Shown in pieces: positions 9,317 to 19,278 of a DNA stretch of 64,000 nucleotides. The stretch is from an uncultured Sinobacteraceae bacterium (GTDB lineage: Bacteria; Pseudomonadota; Gammaproteobacteria; Steroidobacterales; Steroidobacteraceae): positions 1-64,000 of the forward strand of contig CALEKY010000108.1 in assembly GCA_937902995.1 (NCBI GenBank), in the 5' to 3' direction. The notes beneath the pieces are model-generated. The model had not been told where the DNA came from. It was given only the letters and a program-made list of their open reading frames with translations, and did no database searches. The position numbers were made by a program, and so were the translations under genes. Each line of letters starts with the position of its first letter. Position 1 is the first letter of the stretch.

Positions 9317-9364
9317 TGACAGTTATTGTCATTTTTTGGAACGGCGTCTCGATATAAAAATCGA
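9317..9364 (+). promoter_or_regulatory. Promoter/operator region of the TonB receptor gene
   Basis: Two small inverted repeats sit 33-80 bp before the start codon: TGACA-5bp-TGTCA (9317-9331) and TCGAT-6bp-ATCGA (9349-9364). A TTGACA (9316-9321) and a TATAAA (9353-9358) are present but 31 bp apart, too far to form one sigma70 promoter. The region is AT-rich compared with its surroundings. Regulation is plausible; the regulator is unknown. Confidence 0.3.
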
Positions 9365-9396
9365 CGTTTCAAGTGCGACGTTGGGGATCTTAATCA

Positions 9397-12303
9397 ATGC
9401 GAACGATCAAGAAACCATACGTGCTCGCGGCGGCAATAATGCCGACACTTTCTTGTGCGATCGTGCAAAACGTACAAGCTCAGGAGAGCGTGCTCACCGA
9501 AGTCGTCGTGACAGGCTCGCGCATCGTGCGATCCGACTATGTCGCCGAGAGCCCGATCGTGACGCTCGGAGCTGAAGCGCTCAATGCCAACGGACCGGCA
9601 ACCTTGGAAACCACGCTGAATCAAATGCCGCAATTCGCGGCGACGTCCGGCGCCAGCAGCTCGAATCAAGGGCGAGGCGGCCGCTCGAATGCGAACCTGC
9701 GCGGCCTCGGCATCGCGCGCACGTTGGTGCTGCTCGACGGCAAGCGCATGCAGCCTTCCGATCCGCTCGGTGCGATCGATCTGAACACGATCGCGACGTC
9801 GTTGGTCGAGAGCGTCGAGGTAATCACCGGCGGTGCATCCGCAGTGTACGGCTCGGACGCGATCGCGGGCGTCGTGAATTTCAAGCTGAAGCAGGATTTC
9901 GAAGGCTTCATGCTCAACGGCCAATACTCGACTACGGAGCGCGGCGACGGCGACACCTACGACCTGTCGCTGTCATTGGGCGGCTCGTTCGCGGAGGATC
10001 GCGGCAACGCCGTCTTGTCGATCTCGTATCTCAATCGCGAGCCGGCGTATCGCGGTTCGCGTAAGTTCTTTCGCGAGAGCGGTATTGCGGCGGTGTTGCC
10101 GAGCGGCTCGATCGTCGCCGATGCCGCGAATCTGCCGCAGCAGTCGGTCGTGGACGCAGTTTTCGCCAGCTACGGCATAGCGCCTGGAACTGTGCCCGCG
10201 AGTCGCAACTTCGGCATGAATCCGGACGGTACGTTGTTCTCGACATCGGCCCCGGTTGCGAATCTGCGTTTTCCGGAGGGCCAGCCGTACCTGTCGATCA
10301 ACAATCAGGTCGGTAATCCGACGGGCAAGTACTATCCGCTGCAACAGGACACGCAGCGCGTCGCCTTGTTCGCGCGCACTACCTACAACTTCAGCGACGC
10401 AATTCAGGGCTACGCGCAATTCAACTATGCGCACTACGATGTCGTGATACCGCGCTTCGGCATCACGCAGGCGACGGTGCGCGATGTGTTCGTGCCGGTC
10501 ACGAATCCCTTCCTGCCGGACGATCTGCGCACGATCATGGCGTCGCGGCCGCGCCCGGATGAGCCGCTCAAGATCTATTTCAACGGCGGACGCTTCTCGA
10601 ACGCGAATTACGACGACACCTACAACGTCGGCCAATTGTTGGGCGGCTTCAAAGGACCGCTCGATGTCATTGACGGAAGTTGGGAGGTGTATGCCTCGAC
10701 TGGCCGCACCGAGCAGACCGAGATTCGACATGGATTCATCGATCGCGCGGCCTATCTGTCGCTCGTCGAAGCGCCCGATGGCGGTGTGAGCATTTGCGAG
10801 GGTGGATTGCACCCGCTCCAGCTCGCACCACCCTCGCAGGAGTGTCTCGACTATCTCCTGCGCGAGCTGCACGAGAGCGTGTCGTACAACCAGGAAGTCA
10901 TCGAGGGCAGCGTCCAAGGTCGAGCCTTCTCGTTGCCGGCCGGCGACGTCCGCTTTGCCGCCGGTATCGGTTATCGAAAGAACAGCTACGAGTTCAACCC
11001 CGACTCGCAACGCATCGCCGCGTCCGTGCTCGGCACGCAGGTCACGATGCCGACTCAAGGCAGTACGCAGGTTCGCGAGCTGTTCGTCGAAGCATTGGTG
11101 CCGATCCTGTCGGGCCTACCGCTCGTCGACAGCCTGAATCTCGACGTCGCGTATCGCTACTCGGACTACGACAGCATCGGCGGAGTCAACACGTTCAAGG
11201 CGGGACTGGATTGGAGTCTGACTGACGCATTCCGCGTGCGCGGCGGCTATCAACGCGCGATCCGCGCGCCTTCGGTCGGTGAGCTGTATCAGCCCTCGGA
11301 ACAGGGCTCGGCGACGATCGGCCGCACGGCTCTGGGACAGGGCGACCCGTGCGATTACACGAGCGTGTATCGAACGGGGCCGAATGCTGCGCGGGTGCGC
11401 GAACTGTGTATTGCGACCGGCGTGCCGGAGAACGTCGTCGACACATTGCGGTTCACCGGCAGCGCCGTCTCGTCAAACGTGTCGGGCAACCCCGACCTGA
11501 ACGAGGAAACCGCGGATACCTATACCGCCGGCATCGTCTGGCGTTCGACCTCCGATGCGCCGTTGTTGCGCAACTTCACCACCTCGATCGATTACTACAA
11601 GATCGGCATCAAGGATGCGATCGGCGTGATTACGGGCGCTGTAATCATGCAGCGGTGCTTCAATGGCTCGGGTTCCAACCCCGACTACAGCGCCGACAAT
11701 TACTATTGCCGATTGATCGAGCGTAACAGCTCCGGTGCGCTGTCGCGCTTGACGACGCCGCTGCTCAATCTGGCCGGTTACAAGTCCTCTGGCATCGACT
11801 TGCAGATCGATTGGGGTTTCGACCTGAGCGATATCGGGTTCCCCGACGGCGCTGGATCGTTGAGCGTCAATGCAGTGCTCTCGTACATGGATGAGTACGC
11901 GATCCAGAGCTTGCAGGGTGCGCCGTTCGTCAATTACGCCGGCACGATCGGCGATGCGCAAATCACCGCGGACGCGATCTCCCATCCGCGTTGGAAGTCG
12001 ACCGCGACATTCGGTTATCGGCTCGGCGATCTGAATCTGGATTTGCGCTGGCGCTGGATCAACGCGATGGATCACTTCCAGAACGTCGGCGCAGCGGAAC
12101 CGACCGGCAAGGGCGTCAAGCCGCGTCACTATTTCGATTTGAGCGCCCGCTATCGACTAGGCGACGGGCTCGATCTCCGCGCGGGCGTGATCAACCTCGC
12201 CGACGAGCAGCCGCCCGAGTGGACAGGCGAGGGCGCAACCGACGTAGCGATCTACGACATTCTCGGTCGACGCTATTACGTCGGCATGAGCAAGAAATTC
12301 TAA
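9397..12303 (+). CDS. TonB-dependent receptor
   Basis: Outer-membrane, TonB-powered importer of 968 residues. A signal peptide of about 29 residues ends at VQAQE. A plug domain (about 35-160) follows, with EVVVTGSRI at its N-terminal edge and GGASAVYGSDAIAGVVNFK. The remainder is a 22-strand barrel ending in the aromatic residue Phe (YYVGMSKKF), the usual outer-membrane assembly signal. The sequence type is that of receptors common in Sphingomonads, Xanthomonads and Steroidobacter relatives, which often take up organic substrates rather than siderophores. The carboxylesterase gene starts 9 bp later, suggesting that the receptor imports an ester or its product. Confidence 0.93.
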   Translation: MRTIKKPYVLAAAIMPTLSCAIVQNVQAQESVLTEVVVTGSRIVRSDYVAESPIVTLGAEALNANGPATLETTLNQMPQFAATSGASSSNQGRGGRSNANLRGLGIARTLVLLDGKRMQPSDPLGAIDLNTIATSLVESVEVITGGASAVYGSDAIAGVVNFKLKQDFEGFMLNGQYSTTERGDGDTYDLSLSLGGSFAEDRGNAVLSISYLNREPAYRGSRKFFRESGIAAVLPSGSIVADAANLPQQSVVDAVFASYGIAPGTVPASRNFGMNPDGTLFSTSAPVANLRFPEGQPYLSINNQVGNPTGKYYPLQQDTQRVALFARTTYNFSDAIQGYAQFNYAHYDVVIPRFGITQATVRDVFVPVTNPFLPDDLRTIMASRPRPDEPLKIYFNGGRFSNANYDDTYNVGQLLGGFKGPLDVIDGSWEVYASTGRTEQTEIRHGFIDRAAYLSLVEAPDGGVSICEGGLHPLQLAPPSQECLDYLLRELHESVSYNQEVIEGSVQGRAFSLPAGDVRFAAGIGYRKNSYEFNPDSQRIAASVLGTQVTMPTQGSTQVRELFVEALVPILSGLPLVDSLNLDVAYRYSDYDSIGGVNTFKAGLDWSLTDAFRVRGGYQRAIRAPSVGELYQPSEQGSATIGRTALGQGDPCDYTSVYRTGPNAARVRELCIATGVPENVVDTLRFTGSAVSSNVSGNPDLNEETADTYTAGIVWRSTSDAPLLRNFTTSIDYYKIGIKDAIGVITGAVIMQRCFNGSGSNPDYSADNYYCRLIERNSSGALSRLTTPLLNLAGYKSSGIDLQIDWGFDLSDIGFPDGAGSLSVNAVLSYMDEYAIQSLQGAPFVNYAGTIGDAQITADAISHPRWKSTATFGYRLGDLNLDLRWRWINAMDHFQNVGAAEPTGKGVKPRHYFDLSARYRLGDGLDLRAGVINLADEQPPEWTGEGATDVAIYDILGRRYYVGMSKKF

Positions 12304-12312
12304 GGGGCGGCC

Positions 12313-14001
<1,689 letters not shown>

Positions 14002-14564
14002 GCGCGTTTGTGAACAAGCGTCCGGCCGCGCGAGATTTCGCGGGCGCGGTCGGCTCGATGTGCAGGCTGCGCGCGAGTCACTCCAACAAGTACCCACGAG
14101 CGTTCGGCCGACTGCCGATGGGCAAAGACTTTCGTCAGGAATCCGTGCGCTGCGTTCCCATGAGCGCGAGTCTTCGTTGCTCGCTCAAAGTAATCGGCCA
14201 AAGTAAACGGCGACAATGCTGAGTGTCCGTGTTGGATCGGCGATGGCGAGATCCTTCCGATTGCTCGAAGTCGGTGCCGCGTTTAGCACTCATCGTCGCG
14301 GGCGAGTAGCAAGTCGTTTCCGAGCTGGCTCGGGTGGGGCGCTCAGCTGTTGCAATGCACAGATTCTCCGTGCACTCGTGTGGCGCTGGCCGTTGATCTC
14401 CATTTCGGCTAACGCAGCGCTCGCTCACGACCGTATGAAGGTCTATAGTGTGATCCACGCGCCGCCACAGCGACCCTCAAGGCAGTCCTTCGGTCACGTG
14501 CGCATCGCGCTCAAGCCGTCGGTCGTGACCGACGCCACATCCTTCAGTCGTTTCGTGGTCCGGT
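14002..14564. other. Intergenic stretch, no gene recognised
   Basis: 563 bp between the carboxylesterase and slyD. Small open frames on both strands lack ribosome binding sites and family motifs. No repeat, terminator or RNA structure stands out. The slyD promoter must lie near its 3' end. Confidence 0.5.
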
Positions 14565-15047
14565 ATGCAAGTTACTCAAGATACTGTCGTTTCCATTCAT
14601 TACACGCTCACCGACGATGCGGGAAATACGCTCGATAGCTCGCGGGACGGCGAGCCGCTGGCGTACCTGCACGGCAACGGCAATCTGATCCCTGGGCTCG
14701 AGAGTGCGCTCGAGGGGAAAAAGGTCGGCGACAAAGTTTCAGTCAAAGTGCCGCCGAGCGAGGCTTACGGCGAGTACGACAAATCTCTCGTCCAGCAGGT
14801 GCCGCGTCGCGCATTCAAAGGGATTGCCGAAGTTCAGGTCGGCATGCAGTTCCAGGTGAGTACGCCGATGGGACCCCGCGCCGTGACGGTGACGAACATC
14901 GTTGGCGACCTCGTGACCGTCGACGGCAATCACCCGCTCGCCGGTCAGAATCTCAATTTCGATGTCGAGGTCACCGACGTGCGGCCCGCCACCGAAGAAG
15001 AGCTTGCCCACGGCCATGTGCATGGCCCGGGCGGGCACGATCATTAG
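14565..15047 (+). CDS. slyD: FKBP-type peptidyl-prolyl cis-trans isomerase SlyD
   Basis: Cytoplasmic prolyl isomerase and chaperone with a metal-binding tail, 160 residues. It has the FKBP core split by an insert-in-flap chaperone domain (about 70-125), with SYHYTL-like VSIHYTLTDDAGN and GLESALEGKKVGDK in the core. The C-terminus HGHVHGPGGHDH is a short His-rich tail, as in SlyD proteins that deliver nickel. The start ATG 14565 gives the family's usual N-terminus. Confidence 0.92.
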   Translation: MQVTQDTVVSIHYTLTDDAGNTLDSSRDGEPLAYLHGNGNLIPGLESALEGKKVGDKVSVKVPPSEAYGEYDKSLVQQVPRRAFKGIAEVQVGMQFQVSTPMGPRAVTVTNIVGDLVTVDGNHPLAGQNLNFDVEVTDVRPATEEELAHGHVHGPGGHDH

Positions 15048-15079
15048 GCTGTAGACCGTAGACTGTACGCTGTAGAGGG
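15045..15079 (+). repeat. 7-bp tandem array overlapping the slyD stop codon
   Basis: Five heptamers of the form tagRcYg (taggctg, tagactg) begin on the stop codon of slyD itself (15045-15047). The array runs directly into the GC-rich hairpin at 15077-15096. Confidence 0.72.
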
Positions 15080-15108
15080 CGCGCGCTTGCGCGCCCCTTC
15101 CTTTTCTG
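15077..15108 (+). terminator. Hairpin terminator after slyD
   Basis: A perfect 8-bp stem GGGCGCGC / GCGCGCCC with a GCTT loop (15085-15088) is followed by a pyrimidine stretch (cttccttttct). It has the shape of an intrinsic terminator with an imperfect T-tract. Confidence 0.65.
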
Positions 15109-15258
15109 CTCGCCCGCTGTTGCGAGCTCAACGTCCTCTTCCCGCGCCGGCACTACCGGCCCCTTCCTGTAGCCTCACGCGGCTTTGCCGCGCCACGGCA
15201 TTTGCGGATTGCGTGGGCATGGCGCTCGGCCAATGCTCGGTTCGAGGAGGAACCGACC

Positions 15259-15687
15259 ATGCTGCGCATCAAGCACATCCTGGCCAACAAGCCGAACAAG
15301 ATCTGGTCAATCGGTCCCGATGAGCCAGTGCTGGAAGCCATTCGGCTGATGTCGGAAAAATCGATCGGCGCATTGCCCGTCGTCTCTGACGGCCAACTCG
15401 TCGGCATCGTCTCCGAGCGCGACTACGCGCGTAAAGTGATTCTCATGGGACGCTCGAGCTCGGACACGCCGATCTCGCAAATCATGACGACGCCGGTGAT
15501 CACGATCACACCGGATGACACCGTTCACCGCTGCATGGAACTGGTCACCGAAAAGCGGGTCCGCCACTTGCCGGTCATGGAACGCAACAGGCTCGTCGGC
15601 ATGGTCTCGATCGGCGACTTGGTCAAAGCCGTGATCGAAGATCAGCAACAAACGATCGTCGAGCTGGAGAGATATATCGTCGGGTGA
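15259..15687 (+). CDS. CBS domain-containing protein
   Basis: 142-residue cytoplasmic protein made of two CBS motifs (about 8-70 and 75-135), which form an adenine-nucleotide sensing module. Conserved segments: IGALPVVSDGQLVGIVSERDYARK and RHLPVMERNRLVGMVSIGDLVK (each a CBS strand-helix pair). ATG 15259 is chosen because GAGGAGG at 15244-15250 lies 8 bp upstream; the frame is open to TTG 15202 but with no ribosome binding site. No partner domain is attached, so the target is unknown. Confidence 0.88.
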   Translation: MLRIKHILANKPNKIWSIGPDEPVLEAIRLMSEKSIGALPVVSDGQLVGIVSERDYARKVILMGRSSSDTPISQIMTTPVITITPDDTVHRCMELVTEKRVRHLPVMERNRLVGMVSIGDLVKAVIEDQQQTIVELERYIVG

Positions 15688-15692
15688 AGAGA

Positions 15693-15881
15693 GGGCGTGG
15701 GGCTCGGGGGTTGAGACTATGGGGCCTTCAAGTGAGAACCGGGTTCACACCGCAAATTCATTGTCAAAGCGAACATTCGTGTCGGTGAGCGCACAGGCTC
15801 ACCGACATTACCTCAGTCTCAGGCCTCACAGCCCCGAGCCTCACGCCCGCCTCGCAGTCCCACGCCCCAAGCCCTGACTCT
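15693..15881. repeat. Inverted pair of 7-bp arrays between CBS gene and leuA
   Basis: Left arm 15693-15713 (gggcgtg, gggctcg, ggggttg) and right arm 15812-15881 (about ten heptamers such as cccgagc, ctcacgc, caagccc) are opposite in orientation. gggcgtg-ggctcgggg in the left arm matches the complement of 15830-15846 almost exactly. The right arm runs to the leuA stop codon (15881-15883). The interval contains a separate perfect hairpin (15781-15806). Confidence 0.72.
15781..15806. terminator. Perfect 10-bp hairpin between convergent genes
   Basis: GTCGGTGAGC (15781-15790) and GCTCACCGAC (15797-15806) with a 6-nt loop lie between the convergent CBS and leuA genes. There is no T-tract on either side, so it may be a bidirectional pause or processing site rather than a classical intrinsic terminator. 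Confidence 0.4.
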
Positions 15882-17578
15882 TACCCTCCCGCCGAAGCGA
15901 CCGGCATCGAGTTGTCGAGCAGCCCGCGCTGCATGGCGCGATTGACCGCGCTCAACACTGCGAGCAGCGACGCGGTCACGATGTTCTCGTGAATGCCGAC
16001 ACCGAACAGCGTCGTGCGCGCTGGCGTCGTGATCTCGACGAAAGAAACTGCTCGCGCATTGCTGCCCGTGCCCATCGAATGTTCCTCGTACGAGAGCACG
16101 TCGCACTTGAAGCCGAGCGCATCGATCAACGCATCGATCGGTCCATTGCCCGAGCCATGCAGCAGCGCGCCCTGACCGTGGCAACGCAATTTGAGCGTCA
16201 AACGCTGGATCTCGGGATGATCGCGCGCGGTCGTCAGCTGATGCGCGAGATACTCGTAACCGCCTTCGTGACTCAGATACTCGCGCTCGAATAGCGACCA
16301 GATCTGCTCCGACGTGAGCTCTTTGCCGGTCGCATCCGTTACGTTCTGCACGACCTGACTGAACTCGATCTGTAGGCGACGCGGCATCGCGAGCCCATAG
16401 TCGCGCTCGAGCAGGTACGCGATGCCGCCCTTGCCCGATTGGCTGTTCACGCGAATGATCGATTCGTACGTGCGGCCCACATCCCGCGGATCGATCGGCA
16501 AGTACGGCACTTCCCAGATGTCGCCTTCTTTCCGTGCGGCGAAGCCCTTCTTGATCGCATCCTGATGCGATCCGGAGAAGGCCGTGAACACGAGGTCGCC
16601 GACGTACGGATGTCGCGGATGAATCGGCAATTGATTGCATTGCTCGACGCAGCGCGCAGCTTCGTTGATGTTCGAAAAGTCGAGGCCCGGATGAACGCCC
16701 TGCGTGTACATGTTGAGCGCGAGCGTCACGATATCGACGTTGCCGGTCCGTTCGCCGTTGCCGAACAACGTGCCTTCGACACGATCCGCACCGGCCATCA
16801 TCGCAAGCTCGGCGGCGGCCACAGCCGTACCGCGATCGTTGTGCGGATGCACGGACAGCACGATCGAATCGCGATTCGCGATATGGCGAGCGAACCATTC
16901 AATTTGATCGGCGTAGATGTTCGGCGTCGCCATCTCGACCGTCGCCGGCAAATTGATGATGACCTTCTTCGCGGGCGTCGGCTGCCAAACTTCATTCACG
17001 GCATTGCAGATCTCGACGGCGTAGTCGAGCTCTGTGCCGGTGAAGCTCTCGGGGCTGTACTCGAAGATCCATTCGGTGTCCGGCTGACGCTGTGCCTGTT
17101 CGAGCACCCAACGCGCGCCGTCGACGGCGATCTGCGTGATACCGGCCTTGTCGAGATTGAACACGACGCGCCGCTGTACGGTCGACGTCGAGTTGTACAA
17201 GTGCACGATCGCACGTCTGGCACCACGCAAAGCTTCGAACGTCCGCTCGATGAGCTCGCGTCGCGCCTGCGTCAGGACCTGAATCGTGACGTCGTCGGGA
17301 ATGAGATTGCGTTCGATGAGCTCGCGTACGAAATCGAAATCGGTCTGCGAGGCTGCCGGGAAGCCGACTTCGATTTCCTTGAAACCGGTTCGCACCAGCA
17401 GATCGAACATGCGGCGCTTGCGCGCAGCATCCATGGGTTCGATCAGTGCTTGATTGCCGTCGCGCAGATCGACGCTGCACCAGATCGGCGGTGCGCTGAT
17501 CGTTCGGTCGGGCCACGTGCGGTCGCGCAAAGCGATCGGCGCAAAGGCGCGGTATTTCTTGCTTGGATCGTTCAACAT
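15881..17578 (-). CDS. leuA: 2-isopropylmalate synthase
   Basis: Commits 2-oxoisovalerate to leucine synthesis by condensing it with acetyl-CoA. 565 residues, matching the longer (type 2) LeuA class. The N-terminal TIM barrel has SVDLRDGNQAL (about 35-45) and the metal-binding SVHPHNDRG (His-x-His); the C-terminal part (about 430-560) is the leucine-binding regulatory domain. The start at 17578 leaves a 120 bp leader between it and a Leu-rich leader peptide, so attenuation by leucine supply is likely. Confidence 0.95.
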   Translation of the reverse strand: MLNDPSKKYRAFAPIALRDRTWPDRTISAPPIWCSVDLRDGNQALIEPMDAARKRRMFDLLVRTGFKEIEVGFPAASQTDFDFVRELIERNLIPDDVTIQVLTQARRELIERTFEALRGARRAIVHLYNSTSTVQRRVVFNLDKAGITQIAVDGARWVLEQAQRQPDTEWIFEYSPESFTGTELDYAVEICNAVNEVWQPTPAKKVIINLPATVEMATPNIYADQIEWFARHIANRDSIVLSVHPHNDRGTAVAAAELAMMAGADRVEGTLFGNGERTGNVDIVTLALNMYTQGVHPGLDFSNINEAARCVEQCNQLPIHPRHPYVGDLVFTAFSGSHQDAIKKGFAARKEGDIWEVPYLPIDPRDVGRTYESIIRVNSQSGKGGIAYLLERDYGLAMPRRLQIEFSQVVQNVTDATGKELTSEQIWSLFEREYLSHEGGYEYLAHQLTTARDHPEIQRLTLKLRCHGQGALLHGSGNGPIDALIDALGFKCDVLSYEEHSMGTGSNARAVSFVEITTPARTTLFGVGIHENIVTASLLAVLSAVNRAMQRGLLDNSMPVASAGG

Positions 17579-17697
17579 GTCTGCCTAACCTTCCTGGACC
17601 TTAGGCGGAAACCCACTGTAGGGGCTTCGTCGCCGGGACAAGAACTCATCGAGATTGTGGGTGCGCCGGACGGCGCTTGGTGGATCGTGAGCGCGCC

Positions 17698-17778
17698 TCA
17701 GCGGCGCAGGTGCAGGCGCGCACCCAGCAGCGAGCTGCCGAGGAGGGGCAGTGCAGACATTTGCTGGAAAGTGCGCAT
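17698..17778 (-). CDS. Leucine-rich leader peptide upstream of leuA (candidate attenuator)
   Basis: A 26-codon frame starts at ATG 17778 and has an in-frame ATG at 17760, which gives 20 residues. The peptide MSALPLLGSSLLGARLHLRR contains seven Leu in 20 residues, including ctc-ctc and ctg-ctg pairs, and ends 120 bp before leuA. Following RNA can form alternative stems: the leader segment GGGTGCGCGCC can pair with GGCGCGC just after the stop or with GGCGCACCC further on, and GCGCCG/CGGCGC forms its own hairpin. No U-tract follows, so control may not be a textbook terminator. The ribosome binding site is weak. Confidence 0.55.
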   Translation of the reverse strand: MRTFQQMSALPLLGSSLLGARLHLRR

Positions 17779-17898
17779 GGGCCGAATCTAGCAGCACCTT
17801 TGCGCCCGATGCAAGGATCGTGGCCGCAAATGTCGTTGCGGTTCCGGAACTCGACCGGGGTCGGACCGTATAAATAGGAACGGTTGGAGGCGGAGAGC

Positions 17899-18450
17899 GT
17901 GTTCGATTTAGAGGAGCGAGAAGCGCGCTTGAGGTGCAAGTTTGCCGCGACGGCAGTGTTTGCGCTCATGGTCGCGACGAGTGGGTCCGCGCAGGACGCC
18001 AATTTCACGATCGTCTGGAGCACGTTGGGCGAGGTTGCTGCGTCGGCGCAGCAGTCGGCGCGCGCGGGCCGACAACTTTTCACGGCGGCCGAGCTCGCAG
18101 ATCTGTCGCTCAAGAAGATCACAGTCGCGAGAGTGGAGGTCGAGCCGACGATCGTGACATTGCGTCCCGGCGAAGGCTTTTGCCTGAGCACGTTGCAGGT
18201 ACGCGCGACGACGGAGCAGCGCACGCCCGTGGACGGTGCGCCCCTCTCGGTTTCGGTCCGCCAGGATCACCGTCCGGCGCTCGGCATCCGACGCAGCAAG
18301 AACGATATTTGTTTCGCGCCGACGGCGGCTGGCGAGTATCCAGTTCGGCTCCAAAGTCTGCTACCGGCTCGCGACGGCACGCTTCGCGGTGCCCAGATGT
18401 TCTTACGCGTGGGCGGCAACGATTCGGATGTAAGCCGGGCCGGCAATTGA
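17899..18450 (+). CDS. Hypothetical secreted protein
   Basis: About 183 residues, not recognised. The N-terminus contains a signal peptide core (CKFAATAVFALMVATSGSAQD) with cleavage likely after SAQ or GSA. The mature part looks like an all-beta domain with two Cys (GFCLSTL and DICFAPT) that could form a disulfide in the periplasm. GTG 17899 has GGAGG 8 bp upstream; TTG 17884 and TTG 17929 are alternatives, the last giving the most compact signal peptide. It is divergent from leuA and convergent with cysQ. Confidence 0.6.
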   Translation: MFDLEEREARLRCKFAATAVFALMVATSGSAQDANFTIVWSTLGEVAASAQQSARAGRQLFTAAELADLSLKKITVARVEVEPTIVTLRPGEGFCLSTLQVRATTEQRTPVDGAPLSVSVRQDHRPALGIRRSKNDICFAPTAAGEYPVRLQSLLPARDGTLRGAQMFLRVGGNDSDVSRAGN

Positions 18451-18463
18451 TCCCGGCGAGAAA

Positions 18464-19276
18464 TCAATCTGCTGAAAACAACGTACCAACCCAATCCCGA
18501 GATCGGTCGCCGAATGCGACGAAGTGAGGATTGATCAAGTCGCTCTTGGTGTTGTAACGAAGCGGCGTACCTTTGGGATCGAGCACCAGACCGCCCGCGC
18601 CTTCGACGACGGCTTGCGCTGCTGCCGTGTCCCATTCGCTCGTCGGTCCGAATCGCGGATAGACATCGGCGCGACCTTCGGCGACTGCGCAGAATTTCAA
18701 CGAGCTCCCGAGTTGGACCAACTCGTACTCGCCGAGACGCGGCAGATTCCTCGCCAAGGTATCGCCTGCATGAGAGCGGCTGCCGACGACGCGCAGCTTG
18801 CGCGGTGCCTGCGCTTGCACGTGAATGGTTTCGATGGGTCCGCCGGCGATCTGTCGATACGCGCCGATGCTGCTGCCGCCCCAATACATCGCATCGCCGG
18901 CCGGCACATAAACGACGCCCAGTACCGGCGCGTGGTTTTCGACCAGCGCGATGTTCACCGTGAACTCGTCGTTGCGCTTCAAGAATTCCTTCGTGCCGTC
19001 GAGCGGATCGACGAGCCAGAACGCTCGCCATTGCGCACGCGTCTCGAAAGTAATTGCGCTTGCTTCTTCCGAGAGAATCGGCAGCGACGGGTCGAGCTTG
19101 CTCAAGCCCTGAACGATCGTCTCGTGCGAGCGCAGATCGGCAATGGTCAACGGCGATTCGTCGGCCTTCGTCGTCACTTCGACGGGGTGCCGATACACCT
19201 CGAGGATCGCTGCGCCGGCTTGCCGCGCAATTGCGAGGACCGGGGCAACGAGCGCCTCGAGCTCATGCGAATTCAT
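18464..19276 (-). CDS. cysQ: 3'(2'),5'-bisphosphate nucleotidase CysQ
   Basis: Magnesium-dependent phosphatase that hydrolyses PAP (and PAPS), the by-product of sulfate assimilation. 270 residues. The inositol-phosphatase-fold motifs are clear: SEEASA, the DPLDGTKEF metal-binding box and WDTAAAQAVVEGAGG near the C-terminus. It is the last gene of cysD-cysNC-cysQ, starting 2 bp after the cysNC stop, so it is probably translationally coupled. Confidence 0.94.
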   Translation of the reverse strand: MNSHELEALVAPVLAIARQAGAAILEVYRHPVEVTTKADESPLTIADLRSHETIVQGLSKLDPSLPILSEEASAITFETRAQWRAFWLVDPLDGTKEFLKRNDEFTVNIALVENHAPVLGVVYVPAGDAMYWGGSSIGAYRQIAGGPIETIHVQAQAPRKLRVVGSRSHAGDTLARNLPRLGEYELVQLGSSLKFCAVAEGRADVYPRFGPTSEWDTAAAQAVVEGAGGLVLDPKGTPLRYNTKSDLINPHFVAFGDRSRDWVGTLFSAD

Positions 19277-19278
19277 CG

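Larger units (their letters stand above)
8004..9396. other. Decayed region without intact genes
   Basis: 1.4 kb with no convincing intact gene. Several 60-260-codon frames overlap in all phases, as expected for high-GC DNA, and none has a ribosome binding site plus a family match. The recognisable part is an ECF41 sigma factor relic at 8419-8846. The parts 8004-8418 and 8847-9300 hold nothing I recognise. The last 100 bp is AT-richer and is probably the TonB receptor promoter. Confidence 0.6.

Noticed and set aside
9316..9358. Sigma70 promoter TTGACA/TATAAA
   Set aside because: Spacing of 31 bp is far from 17, so the boxes cannot belong to one promoter.
14216..14638. 140-codon frame upstream of slyD
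   Set aside because: Overlaps the slyD start out of frame, no ribosome binding site or recognisable domain.
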